Source of the DNA: Dictyophora rubrovolvata
Lineage: Eukaryota; Basidiomycota; Agaricomycetes; Phallales; Phallaceae
Direction of reading: 5' to 3'
DNA length: 64,000 bases
Assembly (NCBI GenBank): GCA_029959195.1
Contig: CP114117.1
Coordinates: forward strand, 2,914,001-2,978,000
Position numbers and translations under genes: made by a program. Positions 23,348 to 35,042 of this stretch are shown in pieces; the stretch's first letter is position 1, and the number at the start of each line of letters is the position of its first letter. The notes beneath the pieces are model-generated. The model made no database searches, had not been told where the DNA came from, and saw nothing but the letters and a program-made list of their open reading frames with translations.

Positions 23348-24065
23348 TGCTTTAGCCACGCTCTCTAGGCGATGCACCAGGGTAACCGCGAAAGGCGAAA
23401 TTTGTCAATTATGTAATGGCTGAGGTAATGGTATGTATGCTGCGTGCAAATCTAGTCAATGTCGGACGTGTTACGGGTATTCAAATGTGAAGATATTTAT
23501 TAACATTGCTGCCAGTTTGAGTAAAGTGAAAGCAATACAAAATCCGAATCCGACCTATCCAGGAATCTATATCAACGGGTATTTAATGGTATATGCATAT
23601 GCATGCAGCATGTATTATAAGGGGAATAAACGAAGAAAGCATTAAAAATCCAACGCAATCATATGGAGTCATGGAGAGCAAGAGGGGAGAGGTAACGACA
23701 ACGCAAAAGAGAAAGGGGACAAGACAATAACAAAATCCCTTACTGGTTGAGTTGCATGAGAACGAAATGAGTCAAGCTAACAAGAACAAGAACAAAATGC
23801 GGCGCAAGCACAACAGAGAAAAGACAAAACTGTAAAACAAAGAATAAAATGACAATAAAATATGCAAGAAGTTAGGGACAAATGAGATCGGGAGAGAGCA
23901 ATACCAAGTGTTCAACGTTCAACAACAAGTATGGACGTACATCGCGAAAGCAAGATGAATGAATAGGTATGATGTCGGCAATAGTAATGGGTATGGGATA
24001 ATTGATTCAATTTCCTATTTTATATTTCAATTGCCTCAACGGGTCGTGGAGCCGAGAAATGATTA
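23348..24065. other. Intergenic between MTAP and the Rua1-type gene
   Basis: AT-rich with A/C-rich simple sequence around 23700-23850; no exon recognised. It is the MTAP promoter plus the 3' flank of the next gene. Confidence 0.4.
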
Positions 24066-27000
24066 TTAGGATTCAGAGGGTGCAGTCGCATCACCAGACT
24101 CGGGTTCAATGCCATGTTCAGCTTCATACGCCAATAATCGTTGATACGCATCGTCTTCAATGAATGCATCCGAATCGCCAGGCAACTTTGAATCTTTATG
24201 ACAGCATGCAGCGTGTTTCCACCAGAAAAGTTCCTTGACCTATGTATAAACATCACAGCATTAACATCGTTATCACAGAGCAACAAAGGGGTAAAACAAA
24301 CAAACCTTCAATTCGCCGACTTTACAGCCCTCCAGCGCAATCCATTGCTTACAATGATGACACTTTCCTTGAAGGATTTCGGGCTTTTCATTGGATTGTG
24401 GTCGAGGCACTTGCATGATACGATGAGCGACTGGAGGTGAGAATGGTTGAAAACGTGACGCAGATATGCCTATAAATGCGGGTCAACACAAGTCATATAG
24501 CTCGATGATGGGTAATCAACATACCATGATAATACTGCATGTGGTAGCTACATTATTTAATTTATATTGGCGTCGAAAAAAAAACAGGAGAGAATGACCG
24601 CTTACTTATGTTGACTTGTCTTCGTATGATTCCACTCCTGCCTTCCTTCACCTCCTCGGCGCGGATCTTCGAAGCATATAGGACAAAGAGCCAGCTTCTT
24701 CCCGCCACTTCCTTTGGTATATCGGGGGGTATATAAATCTCTTATGTCTCTTGGTGGATTGAAGTTTCCTAATGGACGCTTTGAATTTGGCACTAACTCC
24801 CTGTAAAAGAAACGAACTAAGAAAACCGACACAATTTAAAAAAATTAAAAAACAAAACCATACTTCGCAACGCCATCTAAAATAAACTTTTCCATATCTC
24901 CAAAGGAGCTACTACCTTTTTTCGAAGGAGATCCAGCTTCTGCTGCACCACCGCTCGTGTCAAACTGTAGTATCAGGGGATATCGCCGGTAAAATCCTGA
25001 ATAACCTTCAATAACCGCAAGAGGAGGATCAAATGTGCGCGTGGGAATAGGGATAGCAGGTGCTATGGGTTGTGTAGTACGATGATGGGGACGAGATATG
25101 GATACAGAAATAAAGCCTGCATTGCCCTTTGATTCGGAGCCACTCGAGTTTGCAGCGTCGAGGGGGCCAGAAGGCGAGGACCCTCTTCTCTTTTTTGTTC
25201 GTGTCGACCGAGACGACGGCAGTTGAGGTATCTCGATGGAAAACACTCTTGTTGATGTAGGTTTCGCTTTAGGTGTCCTCAAAGCTTTCGGTCCAGTGGA
25301 AATAAAAACGTCACTCGGCTTGCTTGGCAAGAAAGTCTCGTCTTGGGGGTCGTCTTGTTCTGACTCTTGTTCTTCTTCGGTTTCATGATCCGAGATGTTC
25401 ACTTGAGGGGGTAGATGAATACTCTCTGAGGGAGTGTTTTCCGACTTGACAATTGCCCGTCGGACAGGACGATTCCGTAATTTTGTTACCGACGTCGCTC
25501 CAGCAGATCTTGTATTTCTAGAGGGCATTGAAGAGTCCTCATTAAAGTGATTACTTTCTTTAAGTTCCTTTGTGCGTGATTTAGTTTGACTGCGGCGCGC
25601 CACACGGGCTTTCTTGGGCGGCGATGAGGCTAAAAGACAAAATGGCAGTTAGTTTGACTTACAGCATAAAGAAAAAAAGGGATCAATATTTACCATTCCC
25701 TTTGTTAGGTTTCTTTTCCGCATTCTCGTCATGATCAGACTCAGTCAGACGTTTCCGCTTTTTAGAAGCTTTAACAAATTCCGACACTGTCTGTGCCACG
25801 TTGTTCTCAAATCTTTGAATATCTTCGGGCTGAACCTCATCAACGTCATCTGCTGAACCAGCGTCAATCAAAGTCACACTCGACGATTCGGACAACGCTT
25901 TGTTGGCAGTACCGGGTACGGGCGCCATAGACATGGCCGTATCAGCGCCGTCTGTTCCATGGCCTTGTACAACTGCGTTGATCAACTGATTGTCACTTTG
26001 AAGAATGAGAGCATCAGGATCAACTTCTCCGTCGGCGTCAACGTCGTCTTCTTCTGAACCATCCGCGTCTCTTTCTTCATCCTCCGCTTGTGCGTCAGCT
26101 ACCGGTTTGCGTTCCGCTCCGACATTAAGTTTGTTTGACTGCAGAAAAAAAAAAGAGAGCAAGTTTGAGTATAAGTAGTATGAAATGATAATATCGACAC
26201 CTACCTTGCGTCTCTTAGCGGGCGACTGAGCTCGTGAGCTGGGCAGCGATGATTGTGCCAGTGACTGCGCACGCGAGGAGCCAGCTTTGTCCATCTTCTC
26301 AAGTGCGCCAGCTGCTGTTGTGAACGATGGTACGCTGGACCCTGCGACAATACGCAGTTGACCATCGGCTTCCGCAATGCGTCTGACCATTCGTTTAGGT
26401 CTCTCAATGGGCACGGTAGGTATCGCATTTCTCCTCGTTGCAAGCTTCTTCTTCTTCCTTCTCTTCTTGTCCTTGTCGTCTCCTTTTCCGTCACTCAAAT
26501 CGCTGTCACTTTCAGTATCTCCATTTCCACTGCCACGCCATATTAAACCAATCCTACTAAAATCGTTTTTTGCTTCATTACGTGTCGCACCATCCACTTC
26601 CAGCCTGGGGCGACCAGCCCTAGTCCACGAACGATAATTGCGTGGGACGCCCTTGACATCCGGGTCGCGTGGAAGCACGTCTGAACAGAATGGTGGTACG
26701 TATGTCAAACGAGACTCGTGGAAGTATATGCGTGGCGGTGGTAGCTGGCGGTGGTGTCCCACGTCCGAGATAGACTCAGAGTCTGTTGTATCTTCGTTAA
26801 TGTATTCAACGTTTTGCATCTTGAAAATGAATCGAGGCCGTGTGTCTGGTGGCAATAGGGCATATGCATCCATTTGAAGAGGGGTAGACGTCGAAGCCTC
26901 GGCGTGCGCTTGGCTAGGGGCCTGCGTGGAAGAAAAAGTGGCTGGCTGAAGTGCTACGTTGGAGTCGGAAAGTATGCTGAAGTCGTCGTCGGATTCCATC

Positions 27001-27215
27001 TTTTCTTTCGAGCTGTCTCTGGCGTCCGACAAGGGTGCATGAGTGGAAGGGGTCTCGTGAGCGGAAAGGTAGCTGAACGAGGCACCATTGCCTGATGTGG
27101 GCGTCGAAGATGGAAATGAGAGAAAACGAGGTTTAGAGAGTGAATGGGGTATGCATGTAGTCGTCAATGTCGCCCATTGCGTCGATGATGCGCATATATG
27201 CATCGAGGAGGGCAT
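24066..27215 (-). CDS. Nuclear protein with Rua1 C-terminal zinc-binding domain
   Basis: Most of the roughly 950-residue protein is disordered and charged, with acidic runs and basic clusters such as KDKKRRKKKK, AKRRKVG and ASKKRKRL that look like nuclear localisation signals. The C terminus is ordered: FILDGVAK, then LYTPRYTKGSGGKKLALCPI and CFEDPRRGGEGRQEWNHTKT, then YHMQYYHGISASRFQPFSPP and KCHHCKQWIALEGCKVGEL with the ending FWWKHAACCHKDS. The Cys/His spacing and the Y-H-M-x-Y-Y-H-G-I-S block match the Rua1 C-terminal domain. Rua1 regulates the ustilagic acid genes in Ustilago maydis; relatives elsewhere in basidiomycetes lack a defined role, so I infer only a probable transcription or chromatin function. 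No glycolipid gene cluster is visible next to it. Confidence 0.75.
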
Positions 27216-28275
27216 TGAGTGAGTGGCGAACGGGGTGATTGAAAGAAAAGGAGTGTGATGGAGGATGTGACAGCGTTATAGTTTTGCGCGGAAGTTGCCG
27301 CACGTTTGGTCAAGAACAAGCAGACAAAGCCGTAGCCGCGTGGCCTTTATACAGACACGTTGTCCACAGCGTTTGAATGCAGTGACTTGAGTTAAATGTG
27401 TTTTCTAAGAAGCCTCTTTACTATTCACTATTCACTACTTGGCTTTTCAGCTCGACTTTTTTCCGGTTTGGAGGGAGAAACTCCCGAGATACATCCCTTG
27501 AGACTCACCTGCAGTGGCCAATTTAAGGTTTAGTGTCGCCACTTCATCGATATCAGTAGGACACGACCGTATCTGTCTCATGCGTTTAATGCATGTTTTG
27601 GACCAACGGTTCCTTGTCCAAGTTGTCCAAACCCTGGGCAAAGGTGGGGACCGACTAGCACTGTAAACCCCGCAGAATATCCAGCATAACCCGATTAATT
27701 AACTGGCAGTTTATCACTTCCTAATCACATTGTTTACAGTTCTAAACATAAACGAAATCACAGTCACTATCCCTGGCACATATCACATCATGGGCCGGGA
27801 TCTATGTATGTATATAGCTAATAGACCATAGACGACGCTCTACTCCGGAAGCTGATTGACAACCCATCGTTCGTTATACAAAACGACAGACAAAGCTAAA
27901 CATTTTCCTGAATTAGAATATATCAAAATTCATGGCAATATCATGGAGTTGCAGGGAAAGCAAAGTGCAAGAAGTTGAGTATTGTTCTGAAACCTGGAAG
28001 TTTCAGTTGATTTTTTCTTATTTCGAACAGGCAAGTATTGATCATTCAATCAAAAGCGCAACGCCGAAAGTATCCTACATAATCACCAAAGACTGAAACC
28101 AGTACGAGACAATATTGCTTTACCAGTAAAGCTGGCGGTTGAACGTTGTAGAAACTTAGACCAGGTATTTAAAACTTTATTATATATTCCAGAACTTATT
28201 CATCACCTATTAGATTTACCCATTTGTCCGTCGAAATCCAGGAGAGCACCGAGTATTAACCATTTATCTTATTAC
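27216..28275. other. Intergenic, no supported gene
   Basis: One kilobase of promoter for the Rua1-type gene and 3' flank of the monooxygenase. No exon, repeat or RNA gene is apparent. Confidence 0.4.
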
Positions 28276-31004
28276 TTAGGAACTGAGAACCAAGTTAGCA
28301 CGTATGTAAAGAGGCAACTGAAAAACCAAACCGGAGGGATAGTCTATCTCATTGAGATACCAAGCGCCTGCGTATACAATAGTGGCTCAAAGAACAATTC
28401 ATCTCCACTGAAAGAAGACTTACGTTCACCCTCAATCCCATCTCTCTCAGCGACCGTCCAGCCATTTCCTAACCAGTAGAAACGATTTCGCTTCTTGCTC
28501 AATGACTCGTAATCAAAGTCTTCCCATCGTGGATGTTCAAATGTTCTCAACGCGTGCAGAGTTGATCCTGAGGAAAACCACGTTGGTAATTGATAACGGA
28601 CGGGAGAACTAAGAAACACGATGTCTACCTGGCCATAGTCCGGCAATACGTCCTTCTTCTTTCCCCATTTTATACCAGGAACGACATTTCATGGAATAGA
28701 CAGTCTAAATAAAAATTAAGAAAAAAGCACAAAGAACGAGAGCTTATAAATACTTGTTGGAAATAGGTCTAAGAGTTTTCATATTATCAACCAATGACCG
28801 AACTTTACAAAAGAAGTTTTTACCCTGCTATATTCATCAAATTCCTCCACAGCTTCTTTCTTTACTTCGATAGATTTGAGCTGCTCTCGCTGTAATTTGC
28901 TCACGATCTTCAAAAGATAGTCGACTTCCTTTTCAATAAGGATCAATAGTGATCCTGACCCAACGCCTGAGTTTGGTCCCAGTGCATAAAACCTGTCAAA
29001 CAAGTAATCAAGCTGAAAAATGCTTAAAATGCCCACGTACCAGTTTGGAAAGCCGTCTGTTCCGATACTAAGATAGTTTACTGGGAACTCTTTCCATTTA
29101 TCTTGTAAATTGACACCATTCCGGCCGATGACAGGGAATTTAGGCTTGTAGGTTGTGTCAAAACCTTCAAAAAAATATCCATTAATTAAGAGTTCAGGTG
29201 CGTAGCTAATACGAAAACGGACCAGTTGCACAGACGATGATATCAAAATTCCGCTGTTTTCCATCAACAGTTTCAATGCCTTCAGGCGTTACCTTTGCAA
29301 TTTCCTCAGTCACAAAATCAACCTGAGGACAAACTTAGTTATAGACGGAGTACGGAATAAGTCGTGTAAATTAAAAGAGAGAGCTTACATTATCTTCACA
29401 TAAAGCTTCCAAATAACCAGGACCGGGAGTCAAGCGACGACAGGCAACGGGAAAATCAGGAATCACTACGTAATTCAGTCAGCGGCAAAATATAAAGGCA
29501 ATATGGATGGTATTTACGATGTTCCGCAATCCAGGGCTTTTTTGCTAGTTTCTTCAACATGCCTTCTCGGAACATTGCGGCTGCAAACTGTTGAATGGGA
29601 TGGCCACGTTGTGTGCTACCATGGACCGCCTAAATGGAGAAGTGGTTGTAAAAACTGAAACCTATTTTTTTTTCAAAAGAAGGTTACATTGAGTTCATCT
29701 TCAATAGCGTGTCTGAACTTGGTATAATATTCTTCATTTTCGAATTCTTTAAACTCTGCCTCAGTGAAATGGTCTGGAAAACAAATGATAATGAACATGT
29801 TCCCTCATCAGCAATTAAGGTGCATTTATGACTCACGAGTTTCTCCGCCTGGATTACGCTGTTCTACTTCTCTGGATGCGAAAGGAGCCGAGATCCCTGA
29901 ATGAGGAGTATTCGTCAGACATTTTTTTTCTCCCATAAGGAATAAAACATACAGGTTTTGCCCCTGACGAAATTGGTTACTTTGGCGGCTTTGGGTTGGA
30001 GAGCGGGTACGATTTGGATAGCACTCGAACCCTAAACACCAAAAAGGACAAAGAGCGGGTATATGTCGATCTCTTCTAGGATATTATCAGGGGATGAACA
30101 CGCACAACACCGATGACCGCAACGCTCTTCCCTTCCCAAGCCTCTTTCTCGCCAATCTTTTCCAAAGTCCAGTCGGCAGGATGAACCAACGTCCCCTCAA
30201 AACTATGCAATTCAGGTATATCTGGCCACTTCCAATTAGATAAACCGCCAGTGCAATTCAGCACCACATCAACGGAATCAAAAACTTCTCCTTCAGGGGT
30301 GTTGAGTTTGAGTAACCATTTTCCATGTTCTTCGTCCCAGTTTGCACCGGATAACTCATGTCGAAGCTTAACGTACTTCTCGACGTGATATTTTGCAGCA
30401 ACGTGTTGAAGATAGGCAAGAATCTCGGGACCTGGGGCATAGAAGGCCGACCAACGGACCTAGTGTAAAATTTAGGTTCCTGCTACTAGTAATGACAGCG
30501 TGGTAAATTCAACCGTACGTTGGGTTCAAACGAAAGTTGGTACTGGACAGAAGCTAAGCTAACATATCTCTGAATTGCAAGAATATTCTCACTGTATGAG
30601 CTGGTATATCGCACGCCAACCCCTGCAGAGTGACAGTTAGCATCATAATATTTAGCAAATGAATAGTTGTCGATGTTTACCGGATAGCGATTCACAAGCC
30701 TACGCCGAACAATGAGAACGCATGTCTCTAAACGGGTTGTTTCTTTTCCAACTCACCACGTTCCTCCAATCCCATTTTCCCGTTCATATACGACCAACTC
30801 ATAATTCCGAAGTCTCTGGGGAATTCTAATTGCAGCTAGAATACCGCTGTATCCAGCACCTATGACAGCGATACGAACTGGCCGGTGCTCGTCTATGGCA
30901 AAGTTTGCCAACTGATAGCCATCATGTTCCACGTGATCTGTCGAAAGGTTGACGTGAGTGCCATTAACATTGGGTGCTTCCGTGTGGTCCAATTCAGCAG
31001 CCAT
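28276..31004 (-). CDS. Baeyer-Villiger-type flavin monooxygenase
   Basis: A FAD- and NADPH-dependent class B monooxygenase, which inserts oxygen into ketones or oxidises heteroatoms. The start at 31004 gives MAAELDHTEAPNVNG. The FAD-binding block is VRIAVIGAGYSGILAAI with YERENGIGGTW, continuing VNRYPGLACDIPAHTY. The family fingerprint F-x-G-x-x-x-H-x-x-x-W appears as FEGTLVHPADW, followed by the NADPH Rossmann motif VAVIGVGSSAIQIVPALQ, restored across an intron. Later VCATGFDTTYKPKFPVIGRN and FYALGPNSGVGSGSL fit the family, as does NRFYWLGNGWTV near the end; the last exon restores RAWYLNEIDYPSG and ends ANLVLSS. An ATG at 31073 in frame is possible. No terpene or polyketide synthase lies nearby, so the substrate cannot be inferred. 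Confidence 0.9.
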
Positions 31005-32025
31005 GAGTAAAACGAGATTTGCTATGTCCGCACAAGGAGGATATCGATGAAAGACAGTCGTGAACAGAATCAAAGTAGAAGACCATTAAGCCCTGGAGCT
31101 CCCGCAAGGCACAAAGATAGATCTGAACCTGAATTTCGAGGGAAGATATATGACCCAGAGGATTGTGACGCTAAGCTGGGAAAAGAATCAACGCTCATGG
31201 CTCAAGGAGAGACTAAGACCTGTTCCGCATTCTCACGCCAAAAGCTCCCTTTCATATTTACGTGGATTGCCTTGTGTTTTTTTCGATCGTCGCGAGACTG
31301 AATATAACAAGAAAGTTGAGTTGAGGTTATTTTACGAAGGGTGATTTATTTTTGACATATGAATATCACCTAAAACCGTGCGCGTGATCTGCTGCAGCCG
31401 ACGGAAGAGTCATTCCAGGTATAATTGATGGGCCCCACGCATATTGCAAAAACTTGAAGTGAGCAAAAAACTTGGGGTTTCGTATTTGTCCTCGAGTCGG
31501 TAAAATTATTAGGATGTTATGGTTACGATTCGAATTCTTTGGCTAATCGCCCGACTTGGGGATAAATGTGAGTCCTAGACTGCGTGCGGACTGGACTGCC
31601 CGACTCCAGTGTCAATACTGTCAAATCAACTCAAAGCCGCGGATGAAACGAGACGATGATTTCGCAGGCGCCCGAACGCCAGTGGCCGCACACTCGAAGC
31701 TTTAGTTTTAAGCAGTGTGCATTGAAATGTGAGAACAGAGTAGTAAACGATGCGTACACCATTAGTCCATGTTTTCTTCCTCTCTCTCGCTGTTTCTCTT
31801 CCACCATGACAACCAGCTTTGACCCACAAGCATTTTCATTCTCTAAAATCGGGAATTTCCCACTAATATCCCTGCTATTATAGTGGGTGACCGTTTGTGT
31901 CGTGAATTTGTATTCTCGATACCGGCCGTAAGCAAATCTTCCAACCAAGTCATTAATTCGTGTCTGGGTCACTGTTACGTAAGTCGTAACGCGTAACGCG
32001 TCACGTCACGCATCACGTTTCCTTC
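31005..32025. promoter_or_regulatory. Divergent intergenic region, monooxygenase/MAD1
   Basis: One kilobase between the two start codons on opposite strands. Overlapping open frames on both strands here lack support. The MAD1-proximal end carries the ACGCGT sites described separately. Confidence 0.4.
31989..32017 (+). promoter_or_regulatory. Two MluI-box (MCB-like) sites upstream of MAD1
   Basis: ACGCGT occurs at 31989-31994 and again at 31996-32001, followed by CGTCACGCATCACG at 32004-32017, only nine bases before the MAD1 start codon. ACGCGT is the binding site of the fungal MBF complex, which drives G1/S transcription. Being this close to the ATG, the sites may overlap the transcription start. 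Confidence 0.6.
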
Positions 32026-34486
32026 ATGGCTCATGACTCTACGCACGACAATGATCCCTTTCTTTCTTCAATAGACTCGACACCTTCGCGCTCCCGAATT
32101 GCACAGAAGCGTACCGCTTCCTTTGCTCAACTGGGTGATTGTGAACTAGGCAATGCCGATATAGGACCTCAGGGTGAGAATGCCGTTGTGGTTCTAATGT
32201 GCCTATACCTTTATTCTACTTCATTGATCGCCTATTTGTATCAGAATTTCCGTCTCGCATCCGCATTAAATCAATGGCCTTTGCCTCCCAGATGGAAAAA
32301 TCTTCGCTCGAAAGGAAAATGCTGGCTCTGGAATCAGAGCGAAAAGGTCTTGAGGTCAAACTCGGGATGAAGGATAGAGAAATTGCTAGACTGGAAAATG
32401 ATAAGCGATGGCTGGCTGAAAGAGAGACGGAAGAACGGTCAGAAAAGGAGATATTAAGAACGGAGGCTGAGAATGAAAGAGTACGTGCACCCACCTACTT
32501 TCCTCTTTTCCTTTGTTTTGGACGCGTTCGTGAATTTTTAAATCACCGCGTAGAGAGAGGCTTCTACTGCGCTATCTGCTTTACGCTCGCAACTAGCTGC
32601 ACAAACGGAAGAGCTTGCTCAACTTCAGCAAGAGTTCTCTGTTATAAAACGATCCACGTCTCAAACAATCAACGAACAGAAAGTGCACCTTTTGGACGTG
32701 ACGCGGCAGGCTTCTCAATTTGAAGAAGAGATCAAACAGCTTAAAGACGTCCTTGAAGAGCGAGACGAGATGATCGATACATTGCGGTCTGAATTAAACG
32801 CAAAGGACACGTCCGCCACTTTCGAGTCAATTTCACAAGATGTCAGTGACATTCAAGGGTGGAAGATCGTTCAGGACGAGTTACACCGGCAGGCTGCTTA
32901 TATCCAAAAAATTGACACGGAAAATATCAAGTTGAAATCTGAAGTCGTCACTCTCAGCGATCGTTCCGAGTCAATTCAAGTTCTTCACGAAGAGAAGCGA
33001 CAGTTGGAAAATAGGCTCCGAAGTATGGACGATCTTCGGCATCGCGTTGTCCAGCTGGAAGGCGAAAATGACCAATTACGCGGTCAGCTATCTTCATTGT
33101 CTGACGTCGGTCAGCGAAATACGATGAATGATCTTCTAAGCGATTTGGAGGCGCTACGATTCAGAAATGTTAATTTGGAAGATTCACTCGGAGAAACTCG
33201 CGCGGAATCCATAGTACTCAATGGTCAACTAACAGACTGTCGCGAAGAGTTTTCACATGCACAACAGAAAATAGAATCTCTCGAGGTGGACTTGGAGGAA
33301 GTTAAATCGGAATCCCAAAGATTGAGAAGGAGGGTTGAAATTTCGGAGGGCGAGATTAGATTTTGGAAATCTGCAGCTGAACTGGAGCAAGGTCAGCCGA
33401 AATCCGAAAATGCTGCTGACATGTCAGAGGGGGCGAAAAAAACGATAGAATTATTAAAGCAAGAACTTGAAATTTTACTGGGCGAGATTCGTAATTTAGG
33501 TGGAGGCGTCGAAAGACATGGGAGGTCGTGGGCGGATCTTTCAAAATCCCTCAACGAAGAAATGAGAAAGAGAGTTCAAGCAGAAGGAGGTTTGTTCTTC
33601 GTTTACTTTTGTCTTATGCGCTTGTTCAACAATAATCATTATACAATATATTCAGAACTGTCTGCTACGCAAACACAATGTTCCACTCTGTTGGACAAAA
33701 ACGAGAGTTTGGAGCAGGCGTTATTTGAGCTTAGAGGCGACATTGCATCTGGATCTCATCTTCCTCCGAATACTCGGGTTTTGTGCCTTAAAGAGAATCC
33801 GTTCCAACAGTGGGTTGATACTCGAGAAGAAGTTGTTAACCGCTTGAAAAAAGAAAACGAAGCTCTTTTATCTCGGTTAGCCGCTTTGGGAGCAGATAGG
33901 GAGGAGCGTACACAGAAAGAGACTGACATGAGCATGGACATGACCACTACCGATGCTCCTGCTCCTGCTTCTGGTACCGTACCTCGCGAGAGTTGGGAAG
34001 TCGAGCACGCCGAAAAGTTGGCTTTAAAAGCAGAATTACAGCAAATGGGTAAACGGTTGCTACGGTTGCAGCAGGTAAAAAAGGTTTCTTCCAAAAGAAG
34101 GAAGTATGCACTTAATATTTTGCGTGGGTTTCACTTTCTAGATATTCAAAGCCAAAGCGCAGGAATTCAAAGATACGATTTCTTCTATTCTTGGGTACAA
34201 ATTCCATTTCAGTGGAAATGGACAAGTTAGACTTACATCACAATACGACGTTAACACGTCGTTTGTTTTCCAATCGTCATCGACGACAGCTGAAGACGGA
34301 TCTGGGAAAGTGAACTTGCAATTAGTAGGTGCGGGGGAATCTAGTCTTGATAACCTTCCTAGGACAGTCGCTTTTTGGGTTGAAAAACGCGGTTCGATTC
34401 CTGCACTTATGGCCAATGTGACCTTGGAATGCTTTGATAAGGTGTGGAGAGCAAGACGGGAGGAGGCAGGGGATGAGGTATTCTGA
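32026..34486 (+). CDS. MAD1: Spindle assembly checkpoint protein MAD1
   Basis: Mad1 is a kinetochore-bound coiled-coil dimer that recruits and converts Mad2. The start at 32026 gives MAHDSTHDNDPFLSSIDS. After a first intron the frame continues EFPSRIRIKSMAFASQMEKS and then hundreds of residues of coiled coil. The stretch RVLCLKENPFQQW (33776-33814) matches the Mad2-interaction motif (K/R-V-L-x-[LM]-x-x-N-P). The C terminus (KAKAQEFKDSISSILGYKFH, FSGNGQVRLTSQYD, TVAFWVEKRGSIPALMANVT) is the conserved Mad1 C-terminal alpha/beta head. Introns near 32481-32553, 33589-33655 and 34077-34139 are partly in frame. Length of about 720 residues is normal. Its neighbour on the same strand is a polarity gene, but no operon-like link is implied. 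Confidence 0.92.
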
Positions 34487-35042
34487 AGAGAATTGCATTG
34501 ACGCTGTTACATTTTACTGTTAAACTATTGTACTTTTTTTTAATGGAAGCCGATCCGAAGTGAACCGTGATGCGATGAGTGAGATTGATTGCAGGATGAC
34601 CTACAGTCAGTTATAGATGATCCCTGAGTATTATATTATCAGTGTTGATGGGGTGTCGAATACTTTGACAGAGGAAAAGCCTTTGTCTCATAAATACTCT
34701 TTTATTATTCTGATCACATTCATCTGGTTTCATGCACTTTAAATACACACGTGAGATTAATGCCATGTTCGATTTCATGTTACTTGGACCGTTTCGCGGT
34801 CCCGTTGAGATGGCAACCCACATTGGCCCACAAAAAGGGCTACGCCTTTTTTCTTCTTCTTGGTTTCCCTCTCAACCCACACGGGTCCACGACATCATTA
34901 TCGCTCCTTCATTGTTGCTGCTGAGCGTCGCCTTCCCCGTTCTTCTTTCTGTCTTTTCTTTATTCGCTATCTTTTTTTATAAAAAAAAGAAATATCTAAT
35001 TCCACACATTCTTTTTTTTCTTCTCTGTTTCTTTCTCTTAAT
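34487..35042 (+). promoter_or_regulatory. Pyrimidine-rich promoter of the Msb1/Mug8 gene
   Basis: The last 150 bases before the start at 35043 are strongly C/T-rich on the plus strand, as is common just upstream of fungal transcription starts. No gene was found in this stretch. Confidence 0.4.

Noticed and set aside
34384-34404. Sequence resembling a tRNA B-box (GGTTCGATTCC)
   Set aside because: It is inside the conserved MAD1 C-terminal exon (R-G-S-I-P-A-L), with no A-box or cloverleaf around it.
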